A DNA stretch of 64,000 bases, from NCBI GenBank assembly GCA_963682055.1, contig OY821749.1:30077631-30141630 (forward strand). Reading direction: 5' to 3'. The first letter of the stretch is position 1. Each line of letters begins with the position of its first letter. The position numbers and the translations under genes are program-made. Of the stretch, positions 45,569 to 55,424 are shown in pieces. Under the pieces are notes generated by a model that did not search any database, was not told the DNA's origin, and worked only from the letters and a program-made list of their open reading frames with translations. Source of the DNA: Primula veris (Eukaryota; Streptophyta; Magnoliopsida; Ericales; Primulaceae).

Positions 45569-48249
45569 ATGGTGATAACTCATGGAGCCGGAAAGGGCCC
45601 GATGGTCGCTCCGCAACCACGGCGCCTGGCCGTAGCAGCGAACGCTTTGCCGTTCCGTCCGATGATACTCGATCCGACCCTGACCGTGGAGGGGAACGAC
45701 AGCAGCATAATGGTGAGGCTACACGGGCCTGACCTCAACGAATTCCGAGAACTCTGCGGGATCGGAGAGGAGTTCAAACTCCGGAGATGTGAGAGCGTCG
45801 ATGAGGTGAACGGCATAGTGGCCCGTCCCAACGATATGGTAACCCTCTCTCTCTCTACTCTCCTCTATGGGGGTACCCACCTCCCCATCCCGGAGCTGCT
45901 GGCAGAGTTGTGCGCTTGGACGCAGACTCTTCCATGCCAGTGGCCCTTGCAGGCGCACCGTATCTGCGCCGGGATGGAGGCTCTGAATGAGTTTTTGGGC
46001 CCGGCCCTACCAGAACCATTAGGGCTTAGGGAGCTCTTGGCCTGCTACGAGTTCCTGCAGACCGAGCCGAGCTCCCAATCCAAGAGCAGGCAGCCTTACT
46101 TAAGGTGCCGTGCTTACAATCAGCTGATCACGGGTAACTCCGATTCTAATCGGGGCTATACCCAAGATGTGATCGTGGTGGAAGGCCATTGGCTCCACCG
46201 GACCGACCTGATACTCCCGTCCAGGCCGGGGAGGGTGCTAAGCACCAAAGAGAACAAGGCCACAGTGGCCTCTAAGCTTAGGGGCCTGGGTGAGCCCAAT
46301 ATTGAGTCCATGGAGGTGGCTCTGAATTGGTGGGGTCCCGACGGGACCGACGCTGGAGCGCGCGATGCGGAGCGCCTCCTAATTTGTGGTTCCCCAACAA
46401 CCTGTAAGGGGAATGAATTCATTTGGCCCCATAGGACCTTCTGTCCTGTGGGGTACTCCCGAGAGAGATGGGAGAAAGAGAATGGGTTTGAGTCCACTCT
46501 CCCTCCTAAAGTGGTCGAAACCGAGGCCGTGACAGGGCCCGTGGCGAAGAAGGTGGCGGCGAAGCCCAAGGCAAAGCCGAGCAGCAGCCGGACGAGGAAG
46601 ATCATGACTGTGACGTCTTTTGCTCCTTCCTCTGCCGGGGTAAAATGGGAGGTACGTCCGGATGGGACCATCCTCAATTATAGGGAGGGGCCGGACGGCA
46701 TCCGGTGCTATATAGACCAGCATGGCAACCCTTTGAAGGAGATAGTTCCCCTTAGCTCCAGAGAGCCCGTTGTGAGGAGTCCCTCTCACCTCGAGGATAG
46801 CCTTGTGGGCGAAGAGCTTACGGGGCCGAGCTTGGGTACCTCGCGGACCAGAGTGAGTCTAAGTCATTCCATGTTCTTTGCATCGTTTTTCACTTAGCTA
46901 GATTTTGTTGATTTTTCTAACTCTCTTCCTCTTTCTCTTTCTTTTTTGTTTGGCCCGTACAGGTGGTTCGTTCTGACGAGGAGGAGGAAGCAGACGAAGA
47001 GAATGCTGTCGGGGATGGGGGTACTGGAGAGGGAGAGGGGGAAATGGTTGTGGCTGAGGAGGGTATCATAGAGCCTGAGGCCGTCGAGAAGGAGAAGGAG
47101 GTGGGAGAGGAGGTGGTCACGGAGACCACAGAAAACGAGGTCGTCGACGCAAGGGACGACGAAGTGGTTATCGTGCCTCAGTCTGGCGCCGACGTCGCTG
47201 CTGACTTGGCTGCTCAGACCAGGCTTGATCGGGCGGCCCGCAAGGCCCGGCTTGGGAAAAGGAAGGTGGAGGGGACGAAGCCCCTTCGTGATGGGAAGAA
47301 AACCAAGGCTGGAGGGGACGCCTCGCCTGAGGTTGTGGTGACGGAGAGGCCGAGAGTGGCGTTGGGCCCAACTCAAAAAGCGAGCTCCTCTGCCGCCTCT
47401 GCCATCTCACCGACCCATAGGATGCCAATACAAACACCCGAGGAGGTGAAGGCGGCGACGGGGGTAAAGAGCATAATGGAAGCTCACCCGTCCGCCGGGC
47501 TACTGGCTTTGGCTGCTCTCCAGCAGCAATGCGTCGAGGCTGACCATCGGGGTCGCGACCTCGCAGCCTCCATGACATCGGCCATGGCCATGATTCCCCA
47601 GGTACGTAACCCTCTATTTTGTTTTATGTTGTATGCTTTCGTTTTGTTTCTTCCAAATATTTCGCTAAGTGTTTTGCCTTTTCCCTCGTAGGCCTACTTA
47701 ACGATGAATCAATATGTTTATCACCAAGGCCAGCTGGTGAGAGCATGGGCCGGTAAGGCCGAGGCTAGTGCGAAGCTCATGGAGGAGGCCCAGAAAAGGT
47801 CGGAGGAGGCCCAACAAAGGGCGGAGGAGGCCGAGAGCAGGGCAGATAAAGCCGAAGGCCTCAATGCCACGGTCGAGGCAAAAAGGGTCGAAGCGGTGAA
47901 GGCCAAGATGGGGGCCGAGGAGCGAGCTCATGCAGCGGAGGCGGCTCTGAAGGAGGCCGAAGCAAAGGCGGCCGACAAGCTGAAGGCTGCGGTTCAAGCT
48001 GCTCAAGCCGAACTAAACGCAGCCTGGGTCGAAAAGACACAGAAGGAATTCAATTCCTTCTATGTCGAAGGGTGGACCGAGGCGGCGGCCTTTCTGAGGG
48101 CGGGGCCGGATCATCCGGTATGGAGCATGGATAACATCGTTGTTCCGGTCCCCTCGGCTCCTATCCCAGAGGTGGTTCCCCTAACCCCTCGAGCCCTCTC
48201 GGAGGATGAAGCTGAAGCTGATGATGATGATGATGAGGGGGCAGCCTAG
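45569..48249 (+). CDS. Antisense accessory protein of the Tat-type retrotransposon (three exons)
   Basis: The gene is encoded opposite to gag-pol. Exons are 45569-46852, 46963-47601 and 47692-48249, joined by introns of 110 and 90 bp with clean sites (AGA/GTGAGT to GTACAG; CAG/GTACGT to CTCGTAG). All junctions are in phase 0, giving about 826 residues. Residues about 25-260 form a folded region (LPIPELLAELCAWTQTLPC, LRELLACYEFLQ, GYTQDVIVVEGHW) that recalls the 'putative gypsy type transposon' family (Transposase_28); this is a resemblance only. Residues about 430-500 are very acidic. KRKVEGTKPLRDGKKTK is a likely nuclear localisation signal. Exon 3 holds a long alanine/glutamate-rich coiled coil (about 655-745) and ends in an acidic tail (DEAEADDDDDEGAA). 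The start ATGG has good context and lies about 140 bp after a TATA box. Function is unknown. It has no catalytic motif that I recognise. The intact frame and splice sites suggest the gene is under selection or very recently active. Confidence 0.85.
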
Positions 48250-48471
48250 GGCTTTTTGTAGTTCTTTATTCTGTTTTCGATGTAATCTTCTTTCTGCACT
48301 TTAGCTTGTAATAGCTTTTGATTAATGAAAACAATTTTGGCCTTTGGACTTGTGTTTATTTTATTTTTTTATTCCCGTTGTGATTTATACCTCATATACA
48401 TGCTCCCAAATGAGGGGGCCCTTATGCCGCGGCGTTGGGGCTCTCATTTTATATACATCATAAATCAAGTT
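48250..48471 (+). other. 3' region of the antisense gene, up to the tandem array
   Basis: T-rich sequence after the antisense stop codon, with an ATTAATGAAAA-type polyadenylation candidate near 48320. It separates the antisense gene from the 76-bp array. Confidence 0.5.
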
Positions 48472-49047
48472 GGCTCGTGTTCTGAAACACTTGGAGAGTT
48501 TAAATGAACTGAAAAATTCAAGTAAACATGAACCGGGGTGCCGTATAGGCTCGTGTTCTGAAACACATAGAAACACATAGAAAATTTAAATGAACTGAAA
48601 AATTCAAGTAAATGTGAACCGGGGTGCCGTATAGGCTCGTGTTCTGAAACACACAGAAAATTTAAATGAACTGAAAAATTCAAGTAAATGTGAACCGGGG
48701 TGCCGTATAGGCTCGTGTTCTGAAACACATAGAAAATTTAAATGAACTGAAAAATTCAAGTAAATGTGAACCGGGGTGCCGTATAGGCTCGTGTTCTGAA
48801 ACACATAGAAAATTTAAATGAACTGAAAAATTCAAGTAAATGTGAACCGGGGTGCCGTATAGGCTCGTGTTCTGAAACACATAGAAAATTTAAATGAACT
48901 GAAAAATTCAAGTAAATGTGAACCGGGGTGCCGTATAGGCTCGTGTTCTGAAACACATAGAAAATTTAAATGAACTGAAAAATTCAAGTAAATGTGAACC
49001 GGGGTGCCGTATAGGCTCGTGTTCTGAAACACATAGAAAATTTATAA
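48472..49047. repeat. 76-bp tandem array, seven units plus a partial eighth
   Basis: Units start at GGCTCGTGTTCTGAAACAC at 48472, 48548, 48634, 48710, 48786, 48862, 48938 and 49014 (partial). The first is the most diverged, the second has a 10-bp internal duplication (ACACATAGAA), and the central units are identical or nearly so. Each unit contains the small palindrome GTGTT-CTGA-AACAC. The array lies in the 3' untranslated part of the element between convergent gag-pol and antisense genes. The short open frames in it are repeat artefacts. Confidence 0.97.
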
Positions 49048-49126
49048 CAACAGTTTTCATTTACAAAGCCCACAGGCACAAATTTACATCACGTTCTTAT
49101 TTACATAAAGACATAACGGCTGAGCC

Positions 49127-52100
49127 CTACTGGTAGTACTTCCTTAGGTTGTTGACGTTCCAAGGTCGGTCTACCGGGACGTCGTTGGGAAGACGGCCCA
49201 ACAGGTAGGCCCCGTTCCCTACTGCACCGAGGATTCGATAGGGGCCTTCCCAATTGGGGCCTAGCTTGCCGTCGGACTGTACCCTGGTGTTGTTGTTTAC
49301 TTTGCGTAGCACGAGGTCTTCGTCTTGGAAACGTCTGGCGTTCACTCTTTTGTTATAGGAACGCCCCAACTCGTTTTTATATTCGGCGTTACGAATGGCC
49401 GCAACCTCCCTTCTTTCTTCGGCGTAGTCCAGCTCTAGCCCCATCATCTTTTCATTAAGCCCGTTCTCCACCATGTCCGTCCTAAGAGAAGGAAGCCCGA
49501 TTTCTAAAGGGATGATGGCTTCCATTCCGTAAGTGAGGCTATAGGGTGTCTGTTGAGTGCCCCGTCTTCTCGTCGTTCGGTAGGCCCAAAGGACGTGATG
49601 CAGCTCCGCAGCCCATCGTCCTTTGGACTCGTCTAACCTCTTCTTGATTCCGTCGAGCACGGTCTTGTTTGATACCTCGGCTTGCCCGTTGCATTGGGGG
49701 TACGATGGGGTCGAATAGTAGTTCTTGATGTGATATTTTGCATACATCGCTTTTAATTTGACCCCGGTGAACTGTCCCCCATTGTCCGCGACGATCGAGT
49801 AGGGGATTCCGAATCTGGTGATCACGTCTCTCCAGAGGAAACGTATCACTTCGGCCTCTGTGATTTTCGCTAAGGCCACGGCCTCCACCCACTTTGAGAA
49901 GTAATCGGTGACCATGAGGAGGAACTTCTTCCCCCCCGGGGCCACGGGGAATGGTCCGACGATATCCATGCCCCACTGCGCAAAGGGCCAGGGCGAGGTC
50001 ACGCTGCTCATTTTTTGCGCCGGGGCATGGGGTATGGGTGCGTACTTCTGACACTTCTCGCACTTGAGTACGAAAGCTTTGGCGTCCTTCTGCATGAGGG
50101 GCCACCAATACCCGTGGGTCAGGGCTCGGTTGGCCAGCGATCTGCCCCCGGTATGGCTCCCACACGTTCCCTCGTGAATTTCCTCCATGACTTTTATTAC
50201 CATGTCGGGGTGGACGCAGAGTAAGTAGGGGCCAGAGAACGATCTTTTATAGAGTTTGTCGTTGGGAGCTATCCAGAATCCCAATGCCGTTCTTCTTATT
50301 TTCTCGGCCTCTTTCTTGTCATTAGGAAGATCACCGGAGCGATGGTATTCGATTATGGGGTCCATCCAGCTCGGCTCTGGTGGGAGGTCAGTCACCATGT
50401 TAATTGTTGCCTTAGCCTCGATGCTAGGCGAAGGGACATATTCTATGGTGATGACTCTCTCTTTCTTATCACTCATGACCGAGGCTAGGGTCGCTAGTGC
50501 ATCGGCGTGGGTGTTCTCGTTTCTGTTGATGTTGATGATTTCTTGACATTCGAAGCTTTGGAGTATTCCGGAAGCGACAGCCACGTAGCTGGCCATTCTG
50601 TCGTCCTTCGTCTGAAATTCGCCACTGATTTGGCTGCTGACTAATTGAGAGTCCGTATGCACCAGTATCTTTTTGATTCCGAGGCTTCGGGCCATTTTTA
50701 AGCCGGCGATGACGGCCTCATATTCGGCCTCGTTATTGGTGGCTCTGAAGCCAAGTTGGATTGACTTCTCGATCACATCCCCTTGGGGAGATCGGAGCAC
50801 GACGCCGAGGCCGGACCCTTTCTTATTGGCGGCTCCATCCGCGTGCAAGGTCCAGGTCTCTGGGGCACAACCTGTGATGTCGGGGCATTGCGTCGTCCCA
50901 GTGAATTCTGCCACGAAGTCGGCCAGGGCCTGTCCCTTGACGGACGTTCGCGGCGCATAGCTGATGTCGTAGGCGTTCAAGTGGCAGGCCCACTTCATCA
51001 TTCGTCGAGAGAGATCCCCCTTTTGGAGTATTTCTCGCACAGGCTGGTCAGTATAGACCACAATGCTGTGTGCAGAGAAATAGTGAGCAAGTTTTCGTGA
51101 GGCCACGACGAGGGCCAGGACGAGTTTTTCCAAGGGCATATACCTAGCCTCGGCATCGAGGAGAGTTTTGCTCACGTAATAGATAGGTCTTTGCTCCCGG
51201 TCGAGTTCCTTGATGAGGACGGCGCTGACGGCTATCTCGGACACGGCGAGGTATAGGGTAAGGACGTCGCCTGGGTCCGGCTTGGTCAGAAGGGGCGGAC
51301 TTCCGAGATAGTCCGCCAGCTCAGTGAACGCACGCCGGCATTCATCGGTCCATTCGAATTTTTTCTGAGCTTTCAAGGCCGTAAAGAACGGCTTGCATCG
51401 ATCCCCGAACCGGGCAATAAATCGGTTGAGGGCGGCAGCCATTCCGGCTAGCTTTTGTATGTCCCTTCTCTTCTCAGGTGTTTTCAAATTCTTCAAGGCA
51501 GAGATCTGGGACGGGTTCGCTTCGATGCCGCGGTGGGTCACCATGAACCCCAGGAATTTGCCGGCGCCTACCCCAAAGGCACATTTAGAGGCGTTCAGCT
51601 TCAGGTCATGCCTTCGTATTGTTTCGAACACCTCTCTCAGGTCGGATAGGTGGTCCCCCTCCTGGGTGCTTTTTACCACCATGTCGTCGATATAGACCTC
51701 CATGGTTCGGCCTATGTTCTTAGAGAATATCTTGGTGACCATTCTCTGATAGGTCGCCCCGGCGTTCTTGAGTCCGAAGGGCATCACTTTGTAGCAGTAA
51801 TTTCCCCTTGGGGTGATGAAGGCAGTCTTTTCTTGGTCGGCCTCGGACATAGGTATTTGATGGTAGCCGGAGCAGGCATCCAGGAAGCTCATTCTGGCGG
51901 CCCCGGCCGTAGAGTCCACTATTTGATCGATTTTGGGCAAGGGGAAAGGATCCTTTGGGCAGGCCTTGTTGAGGCTCGTATAATCGATGCACACTCTCAA
52001 CTTTCCGTTCTTTTTGGGGACCACTACGGGATTGGCGAGCCATCTGGGGTAATAAATCTCCCTGATGGCCCCGGCCAAAAGAAGCTTCTCTACTTCCTCG

Positions 52101-54706
52101 TTTATGGCATCGGCATGCTCTGGACTGACACGGCGCCCCTTTTGCATCACGGGCTTGGCATCCGGGTTGACGTTTAATCGGTGGCAGGCGAGGTCGGAAC
52201 TGATGCCTGGCATCTCGCTTGGATCCCATGCGAAATTGTCGAGGTGTTGGATAAGGAGTTCGACGAGGTCGGTGACCTCTGGTTTGGTAAGCTTTGCCCC
52301 TACCATAAAAAAGTGGTCCTCGTCATACCCCGGGATTTGGATTTTCAGCAGTCCCTCCTCCACCTTGTCTTCGGCCTCAGGCCCCATCTTCTTGTTTAGT
52401 TCCCTCAGCAGCTTAGGATCCTCTGCCTCGATGTTCATGGCACTTTGGGCCGGCATCATCTCTTTGCCGGAATACACGGCCATGGCACAGCTGCGTGAGA
52501 CTTTCTGATTTCCTGAGATGGTCTCCACACCAGAATTAGTTGGATATTTAACCTTTTGGTGTAAGGTGGAGGAGATTCCATCTACTCCATGGAGCCACGG
52601 TCGCCCCAATATCACGTTGTAAACAGAGGGGCCATTCACCACCGTGAACTCCACGCTCATAACTTTCGTACCAGTTTTCACGGGCAAGGTTATGTTTCCT
52701 TTAGGCCGGACCGCCTCCGAGTTGAATCCATATAGGGGGGGGACGTCGGTTTCCAACTGTTCCTCTTTGAGTCCCATCTTTCGAAAGAGGTCTTCGAAGA
52801 GTATATTGACCGACGCTCCTTGATCAACGAGGATCCGTCCTACAGCGCATAGGCCTATCTGTGCCGGGATAACGAGGGCATCAGTGTGGGGCACGTCTAC
52901 CCCCACCAGGTCAAAGTCAGTGAAGCTTACATCCGGCTTGGAACTGCGCTTATATCTTTTCCGAGGGCTTGAGCTTTCTGCGAGGCAGACGTGCTGCTTC
53001 ATCAATGCTTCCCGTGCTGAGGTTCTTTCTGCTCCATTCTGGATTGACCTTTTGGGCCCAGAGTGAATGACATGACAGATCATCACAGGTGGGGGGAGGT
53101 CCCGCTGGCTCTCGTCGACCCTTTCTCCATCTCGGTCAGATTCTCTTCGCGATTTGACATATTTATCCATTAGGCCATCCCGGACCCATCCCTCGAGCCT
53201 GGCCTTCAGACCATGGCACTCGTTGGTGTGATGACCACGACCCCTGTGATATTCACAGATTTTGTCGTTAGGCCCTGGGGCCGGCTCGTTCCGTAGTGGG
53301 AGAGGCCAAGAGAAGAAAGGCTCGTTCTCAATCTTGTTAAGAAGGTCGACGAGAGGTAGGCGAAAGGTGGTGGAATAGGCAGCGCCCGACCCCGACGCGA
53401 CAGGTGTTTGATGCCCCGGTCGGGGATCCTCTTTTCTTCTTTTAGGGGCCGGTTGCGGACTTCTTCCCGTTCGTGGCCGCTCCATCCTTTCCGCTATGGG
53501 CCGGTTCCTTCGAGGGCTCGTTGCGACGAACCGGTCCCTTGGCTGGTCGATAAGGGCTACCGAACGTGTTGCCCCGGCTGACCTCATGTCCTTCTCAATG
53601 TCGATATGCTGTTTTATGAGGGACCTGAGTTGAGGAACAGAGTTGGGTGGGGTCGCGATCATCTCGTTTCGGATCCTGCTCCCGACTACCATGTTTTGCC
53701 TAAAGGCAGCTATGGCGGTGGAGTCGGGACAGTCCGCGCATTCGGCATGCTTCAGCCAAAACCGACTATCATAGTTCTCGAGGGTCTCTTTAGATTGGAC
53801 CCTCACTTGATAGAGTTGCTCCGGCTGGGCAGCTCTCTCTTTCAAGTTTATGAACCGGTGCGCAAAGTCATAAGCTAGATCGTCCCAACAGTGGATAGAG
53901 TTAACGGGCAGGGACTGGAACCATTTACTAGCGAGCCTTCCCAGGCTGGCGGGAAAGCACCTGCACATTAACTGGTCAAGGTGCGACCAATGGTTCATCT
54001 GGTATCGGTAGTGTCGGAGATGGGCCTCTGGATCAGAGTCCGCATTGAAGGTTTGGAGGATAGGGGCGATAAAGTTTCGAGGGGGGACACTGTATTCAAT
54101 TTCGTCCGAGAACGGGGTGCTGCGGGTAGAGGCCACGATTTTCAAAGCTGCCTCACCAGCTGCATCGTGCCGTCCGCGTCGGCCACGTCTCCGTGTCCGA
54201 GGTGGCTTGTCGGTTTGGGCATGACTAGATTCTGGCCTTGAGTCCCGACTACCATCCTGCCAACGGAGCCGCGAATGTATACACCGCTCGTTATCGCGGC
54301 GAGAGTTTCCTTCTTGGGAATGCTCCGACTCCGCACCCCTAGCCGGCTCCCTGGGAGTCTCTAGGGGGGGTCGTCGGAGGGGTCCCAACTTGGACATCAC
54401 GCTTTTGACGGGGACTGGAGCCGATTTGTCTTGGCTCGCACCTTGAGCGGGCTCGAGTTCCGGCTCCATCAGCGAGGCTATCAAGGCTTTCTGGGCCGCA
54501 AGAGCGACGAGCTCTTTTTGGTGAATATCGATCATCATCTCTGTCAGCTCGGCCCGCGATCGGGGTGCGGGAGCTGTTGCGGTCAGGGGAACGGGCTCCC
54601 TGGTGGATGCGGTCCTGGGGGTCTCATCAAAAGAAAGCGTTCTCGGCATCCCAAGAACGTGGGGGGGTCGAGACGATGGAGTGTCAAATCGGTTATTGCC
54701 AGACAT
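49127..54706 (-). CDS. Gag-pol polyprotein, Tat lineage of Ty3/Gypsy
   Basis: One uninterrupted 1859-residue frame. Domains by rough residue: disordered N terminus; capsid-like retrotransposon gag (about 220-375, SDPEAHLRHYRYQM); variant zinc knuckle CEYHRGRGHHTNEC (about 490); aspartic protease with DQGAS in place of the usual DTG/DSG (about 627); reverse transcriptase (about 850-1020) with VCIDYTSLN, FLDACSGYHQIPM, MPFGLKNAGATYQRMV and catalytic YIDDM (about 1005); first RNase H (about 1080-1260); second, archaeal-type RNase H beginning TWTLHADGAANKKGSG with NNEAEYEAVIAGL and HTDSQLV (about 1283-1410); integrase with H-H-C-C zinc site (about 1512-1560) and D-D-E core (MDIVGPF about 1579, ADNGGQF about 1639, GQAEVSNK about 1675). 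It makes virus-like particles and carries out reverse transcription and insertion. Gag and pol share one frame, so their ratio must be set by processing or another device. No broken motif is seen. Confidence 0.96.
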   Translation of the reverse strand: MSGNNRFDTPSSRPPHVLGMPRTLSFDETPRTASTREPVPLTATAPAPRSRAELTEMMIDIHQKELVALAAQKALIASLMEPELEPAQGASQDKSAPVPVKSVMSKLGPLRRPPLETPREPARGAESEHSQEGNSRRDNERCIHSRLRWQDGSRDSRPESSHAQTDKPPRTRRRGRRGRHDAAGEAALKIVASTRSTPFSDEIEYSVPPRNFIAPILQTFNADSDPEAHLRHYRYQMNHWSHLDQLMCRCFPASLGRLASKWFQSLPVNSIHCWDDLAYDFAHRFINLKERAAQPEQLYQVRVQSKETLENYDSRFWLKHAECADCPDSTAIAAFRQNMVVGSRIRNEMIATPPNSVPQLRSLIKQHIDIEKDMRSAGATRSVALIDQPRDRFVATSPRRNRPIAERMERPRTGRSPQPAPKRRKEDPRPGHQTPVASGSGAAYSTTFRLPLVDLLNKIENEPFFSWPLPLRNEPAPGPNDKICEYHRGRGHHTNECHGLKARLEGWVRDGLMDKYVKSRRESDRDGERVDESQRDLPPPVMICHVIHSGPKRSIQNGAERTSAREALMKQHVCLAESSSPRKRYKRSSKPDVSFTDFDLVGVDVPHTDALVIPAQIGLCAVGRILVDQGASVNILFEDLFRKMGLKEEQLETDVPPLYGFNSEAVRPKGNITLPVKTGTKVMSVEFTVVNGPSVYNVILGRPWLHGVDGISSTLHQKVKYPTNSGVETISGNQKVSRSCAMAVYSGKEMMPAQSAMNIEAEDPKLLRELNKKMGPEAEDKVEEGLLKIQIPGYDEDHFFMVGAKLTKPEVTDLVELLIQHLDNFAWDPSEMPGISSDLACHRLNVNPDAKPVMQKGRRVSPEHADAINEEVEKLLLAGAIREIYYPRWLANPVVVPKKNGKLRVCIDYTSLNKACPKDPFPLPKIDQIVDSTAGAARMSFLDACSGYHQIPMSEADQEKTAFITPRGNYCYKVMPFGLKNAGATYQRMVTKIFSKNIGRTMEVYIDDMVVKSTQEGDHLSDLREVFETIRRHDLKLNASKCAFGVGAGKFLGFMVTHRGIEANPSQISALKNLKTPEKRRDIQKLAGMAAALNRFIARFGDRCKPFFTALKAQKKFEWTDECRRAFTELADYLGSPPLLTKPDPGDVLTLYLAVSEIAVSAVLIKELDREQRPIYYVSKTLLDAEARYMPLEKLVLALVVASRKLAHYFSAHSIVVYTDQPVREILQKGDLSRRMMKWACHLNAYDISYAPRTSVKGQALADFVAEFTGTTQCPDITGCAPETWTLHADGAANKKGSGLGVVLRSPQGDVIEKSIQLGFRATNNEAEYEAVIAGLKMARSLGIKKILVHTDSQLVSSQISGEFQTKDDRMASYVAVASGILQSFECQEIININRNENTHADALATLASVMSDKKERVITIEYVPSPSIEAKATINMVTDLPPEPSWMDPIIEYHRSGDLPNDKKEAEKIRRTALGFWIAPNDKLYKRSFSGPYLLCVHPDMVIKVMEEIHEGTCGSHTGGRSLANRALTHGYWWPLMQKDAKAFVLKCEKCQKYAPIPHAPAQKMSSVTSPWPFAQWGMDIVGPFPVAPGGKKFLLMVTDYFSKWVEAVALAKITEAEVIRFLWRDVITRFGIPYSIVADNGGQFTGVKLKAMYAKYHIKNYYSTPSYPQCNGQAEVSNKTVLDGIKKRLDESKGRWAAELHHVLWAYRTTRRRGTQQTPYSLTYGMEAIIPLEIGLPSLRTDMVENGLNEKMMGLELDYAEERREVAAIRNAEYKNELGRSYNKRVNARRFQDEDLVLRKVNNNTRVQSDGKLGPNWEGPYRILGAVGNGAYLLGRLPNDVPVDRPWNVNNLRKYYQ

Positions 54707-54750
54707 GTTTCTTTTAAGGACGGGGAGTCGAAGCTAACGCGCTACAAAAG

Positions 54751-54769
54751 TTTCCCACAGACGGCGCCA
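54751..54769 (-). promoter_or_regulatory. tRNA primer-binding site
   Basis: TGGCGCCGTCTGTGGGAAA on the minus strand, two bases inside the 5' LTR. The TGG start is complementary to a tRNA CCA end. The first nine bases fit the 3' end of plant tRNA-Asp as I remember it (ACGGCGCCA), but the following bases do not, so the exact primer is unsettled. Confidence 0.75.
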
Positions 54770-54771
54770 AT

Positions 54772-55424
54772 TGGCAAGCTTGATTTTCTTCCCAAGCTCG
54801 GCTTAATCAATTTCGCGTTGGCTCCGATCTTCCGAGGTGGTAAGGTAGGCTCCGGTTGTCAGGTCGTCTTCGTGCCTGCACAAGGAACGAACAGGGGCCC
54901 GGGGTTGTTGCCGGGTTTTCCCTCTCCGACGATCAAGTCAGTATCGATATTAAGTGAAAGTACGAAGTGTAAAGAGGGATGAGGGTCCGGGCCGGTTACA
55001 GTTCGGTGTCTCGAGTGGTTCAGACAGGGTTCAGGGGGTCGGGTTGTTTGAGCTTTATCTCTCCTCTCTATTTTTGCGTCCCCATCCAAGTAGGATTAGG
55101 GGGGGTATTTATAGTGAGGTTCCGATGTATACTAACCCTTGGATCACTGTACTGTGAGATGCTGATCCAACGGCGTTAGGTCATTTATGACTCTGACAAG
55201 AGTACTGTCCTTTCCCGGGGCCCACAGAGGGTGTCCTGTGATTGGGCCACGTCGGTGACACGTCAGGAGGGTCCCCCAAGGGAGCAGCAGCATTAATTGA
55301 GGAAGCGTATTCGATACGCTTCTTTGGACTGGCCTAGCTTCACCCCGTTTGGTACAGGGCCCCGGATTGTCTCTTTCTGTGGTGATATCGGCCCGGACGA
55401 GGGGACACTGACATTCCCTCGCCA
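54772..55424 (-). repeat. 5' LTR of the Tat-type element
   Basis: 653 bp, the promoter copy for gag-pol. Same sequence as 44397-45049 apart from A at the fifth plus-strand base (TGGCAAG), which makes its inner edge an imperfect inverted repeat. Confidence 0.95.
55106..55113 (-). promoter_or_regulatory. TATA box of the 5' LTR
   Basis: Minus-strand CACTATAAATACCCCCC. This is the expected promoter for genomic RNA and gag-pol. The same box is present in the other LTR, and a similar one in the solo LTR at 1096. Confidence 0.7.

Larger units (their letters stand above)
44397..55424 (-). mobile_element. Complete young Tat/Retand-type Ty3/Gypsy LTR retrotransposon with antisense gene
   Basis: An 11,028-bp element reading right to left. 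In its own orientation: 5' LTR (55424-54772), primer-binding site, one 1859-codon gag-pol (54706-49127), a 76-bp tandem array (49047-48472), an antisense three-exon gene (48249-45569), a purine tract and the 3' LTR (45049-44397). Both flanks are runs of A; the 5-bp duplication reads AAAAA (44392-44396 and 55425-55429). The LTRs are equal in length and differ at one base that I can see. The second RNase H, the extra antisense gene and the tandem array downstream of pol are known traits of the Tat lineage. GC content is clearly higher than in the flanks. Confidence 0.95.

Noticed and set aside
46156..47578. Long minus-strand frames opposite the antisense accessory gene
   Set aside because: Shadows of a GC-rich coding strand; they lack splice agreement and protein family resemblance.
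48465..49032. Series of near-identical 66-codon minus-strand frames
   Set aside because: Produced by the 76-bp tandem array; each frame is a shifted reading of the same repeat and none has gene context.
49539..54336. Many plus- and minus-strand frames within gag-pol
   Set aside because: Shadows of the intact 1859-codon polyprotein, which explains the whole interval.
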